Assembly (NCBI RefSeq): GCF_001428805.1
Contig: NZ_LMIS01000001.1
Coordinates: forward strand, 2,344,976-2,408,975
DNA length: 64,000 nucleotides
Source of the DNA: Aeromicrobium sp. Root236
GTDB lineage: Bacteria > Actinomycetota > Actinomycetes > Propionibacteriales > Nocardioidaceae
Direction: 5' to 3'
The notes under the pieces are model-generated. The model searched no databases and had not been told where the DNA came from. It saw nothing but the letters and a program-made list of their open reading frames with translations. The position numbers were made by a program, and so were the translations under genes. Positions 63,620 through 64,000 of the stretch are shown here, piece by piece. The number at the start of each line of letters is the position of its first letter. Within the stretch, counting starts at the first letter, position 1.

Positions 63620-64000
63620 CCGTGGTCCGCGACCCGGCGTTGCCATCGGCCGTCACGATCTACGAGGTCGGGCCGCGCGACGGGCTCCAGAACGAGTCGG
63701 CGATCGTGTCGCTCGACGACAAGGCCGAGTTCATCACCCGACTCATCGCGGCCGGCCTGCCGATCGTCGAGGCGACGAGCTTCGTCCACCCGAAGTGGGT
63801 CCCGCAGCTTGCCGACGCCGCTGACCTCGTGGCGCGGCTGCCGCTCGACGGGCCGACTCCGCTGCCGGTGCTGGTGCCCAACGAGCGCGGGCTCGACCGA
63901 GCGCTCGAGGCCGGCTGCAGTCACATCGCGATCTTCGGGAGTGCGACCGAGACGTTCGCCCAGAAGAACCTCAACTCGACGCTGGACTCGCAGTTCGCGA
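63616..64000 (+). CDS. Hydroxymethylglutaryl-CoA lyase (5' part, truncated by window end)
   Basis: The first 128 residues match HMG-CoA lyase: 'VTIYEVGPRDGLQNESAIVSLDDKAEFITRLIAAGLPIVEATSFVHPKWVPQLADAADLV', containing the metal/substrate residues of 'EVGPRDGLQNE'. The enzyme splits HMG-CoA to acetoacetate and acetyl-CoA, the last step of leucine breakdown. The ATG overlaps the preceding stop (ATGA). The remainder lies outside the window. Confidence 0.93.

Overview
The window is high-GC DNA from an actinomycete. Supporting genes include a WhiB3-type iron-sulphur regulator, CrgA, the PknB/PBP/RodA/PstP/FhaB/FhaA cell-growth cluster, a DevS/DevR (DosS/DosR)-like pair, LysX and GTP-dependent PEP carboxykinase. 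A member of the Nocardioidaceae (for example Aeromicrobium-like) is my best guess; this is inference from gene content and not a database result. Genes are densely packed, many coupled by ATGA or GTGA overlaps.

Layout. 1-3.8 kb: the tail of a probable MarR gene, a DUF2236 protein, an SGNH hydrolase and a DHA2 efflux pump facing a TetR regulator across a clear operator. 3.8-9.3 kb: an oligopeptide ABC importer in which one permease and both ATPases are fused into one 886-residue protein. 9.3-14.5 kb: a DosR-box-like site followed by a heme-GAF sensor kinase, its response regulator, glyA, a SURF1-family gene and a DUF3817 gene, all tightly coupled. 14.5-25.5 kb: enoyl-CoA hydratase, a small membrane protein, ppiA, rhomboid protease, crgA, DUF881, then pknB-pbpA-rodA-pstP-fhaB-fhaA and tRNA-Leu(CAG). 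This order resembles the dnaA-proximal region of mycobacteria, although trpG and pknA are absent.

25.55-31.05 kb is an accessory island abutting the tRNA-Leu 3' end, with a 16-bp direct repeat of the tRNA end, hairpin-rich noncoding DNA, a CYTH-domain protein, a divergent dGTPase with a small partner, an HTH/coiled-coil protein and a 545-residue protein of unknown function. I see no integrase. This is the best candidate in the window for an undescribed (possibly anti-phage) system.

31.2-39.1 kb: a beta-barrel-like small protein, an Lrp/AsnC regulator and a second, unfused dipeptide importer ending in an M24 aminopeptidase, a coherent peptide uptake and hydrolysis operon. 39.1-48.6 kb: a DHFR-like reductase, small membrane proteins, pckG, an ArsR-SulP pair, a D-threonine aldolase/D-serine dehydratase-like enzyme, a DinB-like protein, DUF4235, whiB, an enoyl-CoA hydratase and a methyltransferase. 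48.6-60.2 kb: DUF998, lysX, DUF2277, a glycerophosphodiesterase, a TetR/DHA2 pair with a palindromic operator, a lipoprotein, a helical protein, a LysR/EamA pair and a TetR regulator. 60.2-64 kb: the start of a leucine/isovalerate catabolic operon (carboxyltransferase, biotin carboxylase, HMG-CoA lyase cut by the window end) controlled by an operator just upstream of the first start codon.

Two copies of one hairpin-rich repeat sit between convergent gene ends at 14.5 and 57.2 kb, suggesting a dispersed bidirectional-terminator family.
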